Assembly (NCBI RefSeq): GCF_000744455.1
Contig: NZ_JQLY01000001.1
Coordinates: 1,674,001 to 1,738,000 of the forward strand
Source: Methanobacterium sp. SMA-27
Lineage (GTDB): Archaea; Methanobacteriota; Methanobacteria; Methanobacteriales; Methanobacteriaceae
Length of the DNA stretch: 64,000 bases
Reading direction: 5' to 3'
In this document: one piece after another, positions 62,476 through 64,000 of the stretch
How positions within the stretch are numbered: position 1 is the first letter of the stretch
Layout of the letters: each line of letters begins with the position of its first letter
Translations under genes and position numbers: made by a program
Notes under the pieces: generated by a model
The model's input: the letters and a program-made list of their open reading frames with translations, nothing else
The model's database searches: none
What the model was told of the DNA's origin: nothing

Positions 62476-63915
62476 TTATGATCTATCCTTTCGTAGAATG
62501 CTTTTTAAAATTTGCATATCAGTATCATCTAATGTTTTTGTAAGGAATATTGTACCAAAATATGTTATTGAAGCTACTAAACATACTAAAAATAAGTTTA
62601 AACTATTTAGATATATTACAAAAAATGTCATAACTAAACTTGAAAAAATTATTTTTGGTAAATCTTTTATCAATGGATTTAGAGTTGTATATCCATTTTT
62701 CCACATAACATAAATTATTATTGGCATCAGTATAAATTCAGTTAATACAGTTGCAAAACTAGCACCAATATAACTAAATTTTGGTATTAACAGGATATTG
62801 AGTAAAATATTCAAAATAGCACCAAAGCCCGTAATTTTAGTTACAATAGGCTGTTTATTAACTGAACCTAATAAGTTACCAGCAATTCCATTAAGGAACA
62901 TGAAAATTAAAGTCCAAATTAATATTTGAAGTGCAATTATTGATGGAATGTAATCTGGTCCATAAAGCATTAAAATAATACGATTTGCTAACAATGTAGT
63001 AACGATTGTAATTGGAATACTAATAATTAACAAATATTTAAATGATCGTTCAAATGTGAATTTTAGAGACCTATGGGATGTTTTATAAAAATTAGACATC
63101 ACTGGAAAGATTGAAATTATAAATAAGGTATTGAATGAAAGGAAAATGTAAATAATTTTATATGCTGCATTATACCATCCTACTACTTCGTTTCCAGCTA
63201 TAATCGAGAGCATTACTGAATCTATCCAGTAATAAATCATGACAAAAATTCCTGAAAGTCCATAGGGTAATGCCTCTTTCATAATTAGCTTCCAGAAATT
63301 TAAATCAATATCAATTTTGACAATTGAAAATTTCCATATGTAAATGAAAAAAATAGAAAATAAAGTAATTAAACTTGAAATGAAATATAAGAAAGAAAAC
63401 CCAACAACACCAAATCCTAATTTTATTGCTATAATGACTCCTAAAAACATTAAAATACTATTTAAAATTTGGTTTAAAGATTGATATTCCATTTTTTCGT
63501 TTGCTTGGAAAATAGAATAAAATATTCCAAAAACTGAAGTTATTATAGTTGATATAGAAATAAAATAAACCACGTTAATGGTTTCTTGAGGATAACCAAG
63601 TAAATTTATGAAAATAGCAATGAACAATAATGTGAAAAATGAGAGTATAATTTTTATTGTTAATCCATTTTCAAGATATTTCTTAGCTAAGGATTTATCT
63701 CGTGCAACTTCCCTAACAATTAGTGTGTTTATTCCTAAATCTGCCAAAATAGAAAAAATTCCTGAAAAAGCTAAAGCAAAGGATAAAATACCAAATCCCT
63801 CAGCACTGAGAAATCTTGCTATGTAAATTGTGTAGAAAAATATTAGAATAATGCTTATTATTTGAGAAATAGACAATATACTAGTATTTTTTGCAATTCT
63901 TTGTATTGTGCTCAT
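62476..63915 (-). CDS. Flippase, Wzx-like (polysaccharide transporter)
   Basis: 479 residues, 12-14 membrane helices. N-terminal NTSILSISQIISIILIFFYT, then ARFLSAEGFGILSFALAFSG (the usual first loop with G-x-L-x-F-A), LGINTLIVREVARDK (RExAR), MYGPDYIPSIIALQILIWT-type segment with LLGSVNKQPIVTK. Moves lipid-linked sugar units across the membrane. 54 bp before the GT4 gene, in the same operon. Confidence 0.9.
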   Translation of the reverse strand: MSTIQRIAKNTSILSISQIISIILIFFYTIYIARFLSAEGFGILSFALAFSGIFSILADLGINTLIVREVARDKSLAKKYLENGLTIKIILSFFTLLFIAIFINLLGYPQETINVVYFISISTIITSVFGIFYSIFQANEKMEYQSLNQILNSILMFLGVIIAIKLGFGVVGFSFLYFISSLITLFSIFFIYIWKFSIVKIDIDLNFWKLIMKEALPYGLSGIFVMIYYWIDSVMLSIIAGNEVVGWYNAAYKIIYIFLSFNTLFIISIFPVMSNFYKTSHRSLKFTFERSFKYLLIISIPITIVTTLLANRIILMLYGPDYIPSIIALQILIWTLIFMFLNGIAGNLLGSVNKQPIVTKITGFGAILNILLNILLIPKFSYIGASFATVLTEFILMPIIIYVMWKNGYTTLNPLIKDLPKIIFSSLVMTFFVIYLNSLNLFLVCLVASITYFGTIFLTKTLDDTDMQILKSILRKDRS

Positions 63916-63947
63916 TCTTATATCCTTTTAAATAATAGATAATCTGT

Positions 63948-64000
63948 TTATACGCGTTTATAAATCTTCAAGTAACCCTCTGCTATTTTTTCCCAACTAA
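63948..64000 (-). CDS. C-terminus of a glycosyltransferase, cut by the window edge
   Basis: The last 16 codons are readable: SWEKIAEGYLKIYKRV, then stop. The W-x-K-x-A-x-x-x-L-x-x-Y-x-x-V pattern is the C-terminal helix of GT4 glycosyltransferases (compare [15 protein letters not shown] at the end of the gene at 61301). 32 bp upstream of the flippase start, so part of the same operon. Confidence 0.6.
   Translation of the reverse strand, partial: SWEKIAEGYLKIYKRV

Overview
The window looks like chromosomal DNA of a methanogenic archaeon of the Methanobacteriales, most likely Methanobacterium or a close relative. Reasons: a very AT-rich genome with TATA boxes and GGTGA/GGAGG ribosome-binding sites; archaea-restricted families (DUF2070, DUF2073 next to an Era-like GTPase, RqcH/NFACT, TrmB regulators, class III signal-peptide prepilins with the QGAAE motif, a methanogen output domain); and several soluble response regulator/PAS/HisKA_2 kinases of the type common in Methanobacterium. 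The only stable RNA gene seen is a tRNA-Gln (anticodon CTG) at 33.7 kb. No CRISPR array or rRNA is visible.

Layout. 1-4.5 kb: sensor kinase genes (the first frameshifted) and a serine-acetyltransferase-like enzyme. 4.65-16.6 kb: an accessory island. It starts with a tyrosine recombinase, followed by gene-poor AT-rich DNA with tiny genes, tandem repeats, a perfect palindrome and two coiled-coil proteins. Then come an overlapping gene pair (SAP-domain protein plus zinc-ribbon/SAHH-like NAD-binding protein), an HNH nuclease with nine HTH repeats, and an AlbA_2/Schlafen-like protein. Arm-spacer-arm sites with a 10-bp spacer lie beside the recombinase (4651), at 12781 and at 16578, and related sites lie inside long repeats at 17.7 and 22.3 kb. 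16.7-25.7 kb: four copies of a long intergenic repeat interleaved with a small membrane protein, a six-PAS kinase, two kinase fragments, a TrmB regulator and a NapH-like ferredoxin/cupin/zinc-ribbon operon.

25.7-38.5 kb: AI-2E transporter, small membrane proteins, NYN-domain protein, an operon of a PRC-barrel and two membrane-anchored coiled-coil proteins, a triple-repeat membrane protein, a CDF-like transporter flanked by winged helices, tRNA-Gln, TPR protein, methanogen-type response regulator, DUF6282 and fumarase beta subunit. 38.9-47.1 kb: mostly housekeeping genes (DUF2070, RqcH, Era-like GTPase/DUF2073/zinc ribbon, MBL hydrolase). Two about 230-bp relics of an IS200/IS605-type element, in opposite orientation at 33.9 and 44.9 kb, keep what looks like the tnpB 3' end, a structured omega-RNA-like region and the right end, but no transposase or nuclease.

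47.5-64 kb: a cell-surface glycan locus (flavoprotein pseudogene, five glycosyltransferases plus a partial one, GT39-like membrane enzyme, WecB epimerase, acyltransferase, methyltransferase, B12-binding radical SAM enzyme, Wzx-like flippase), interrupted by four class III prepilin-like genes at 49.9-52.0 kb. Together these would build and export a surface polysaccharide or glycoprotein glycan and a pilus-like structure.

The best candidates for something undescribed are the SAP plus zinc-ribbon/SAHH-like gene pair, the recombination-like sites around the tyrosine recombinase, the nine-HTH HNH protein, and the TnpB-less omega-RNA-like relics. All functional statements are from reading the sequence; no database search was run.
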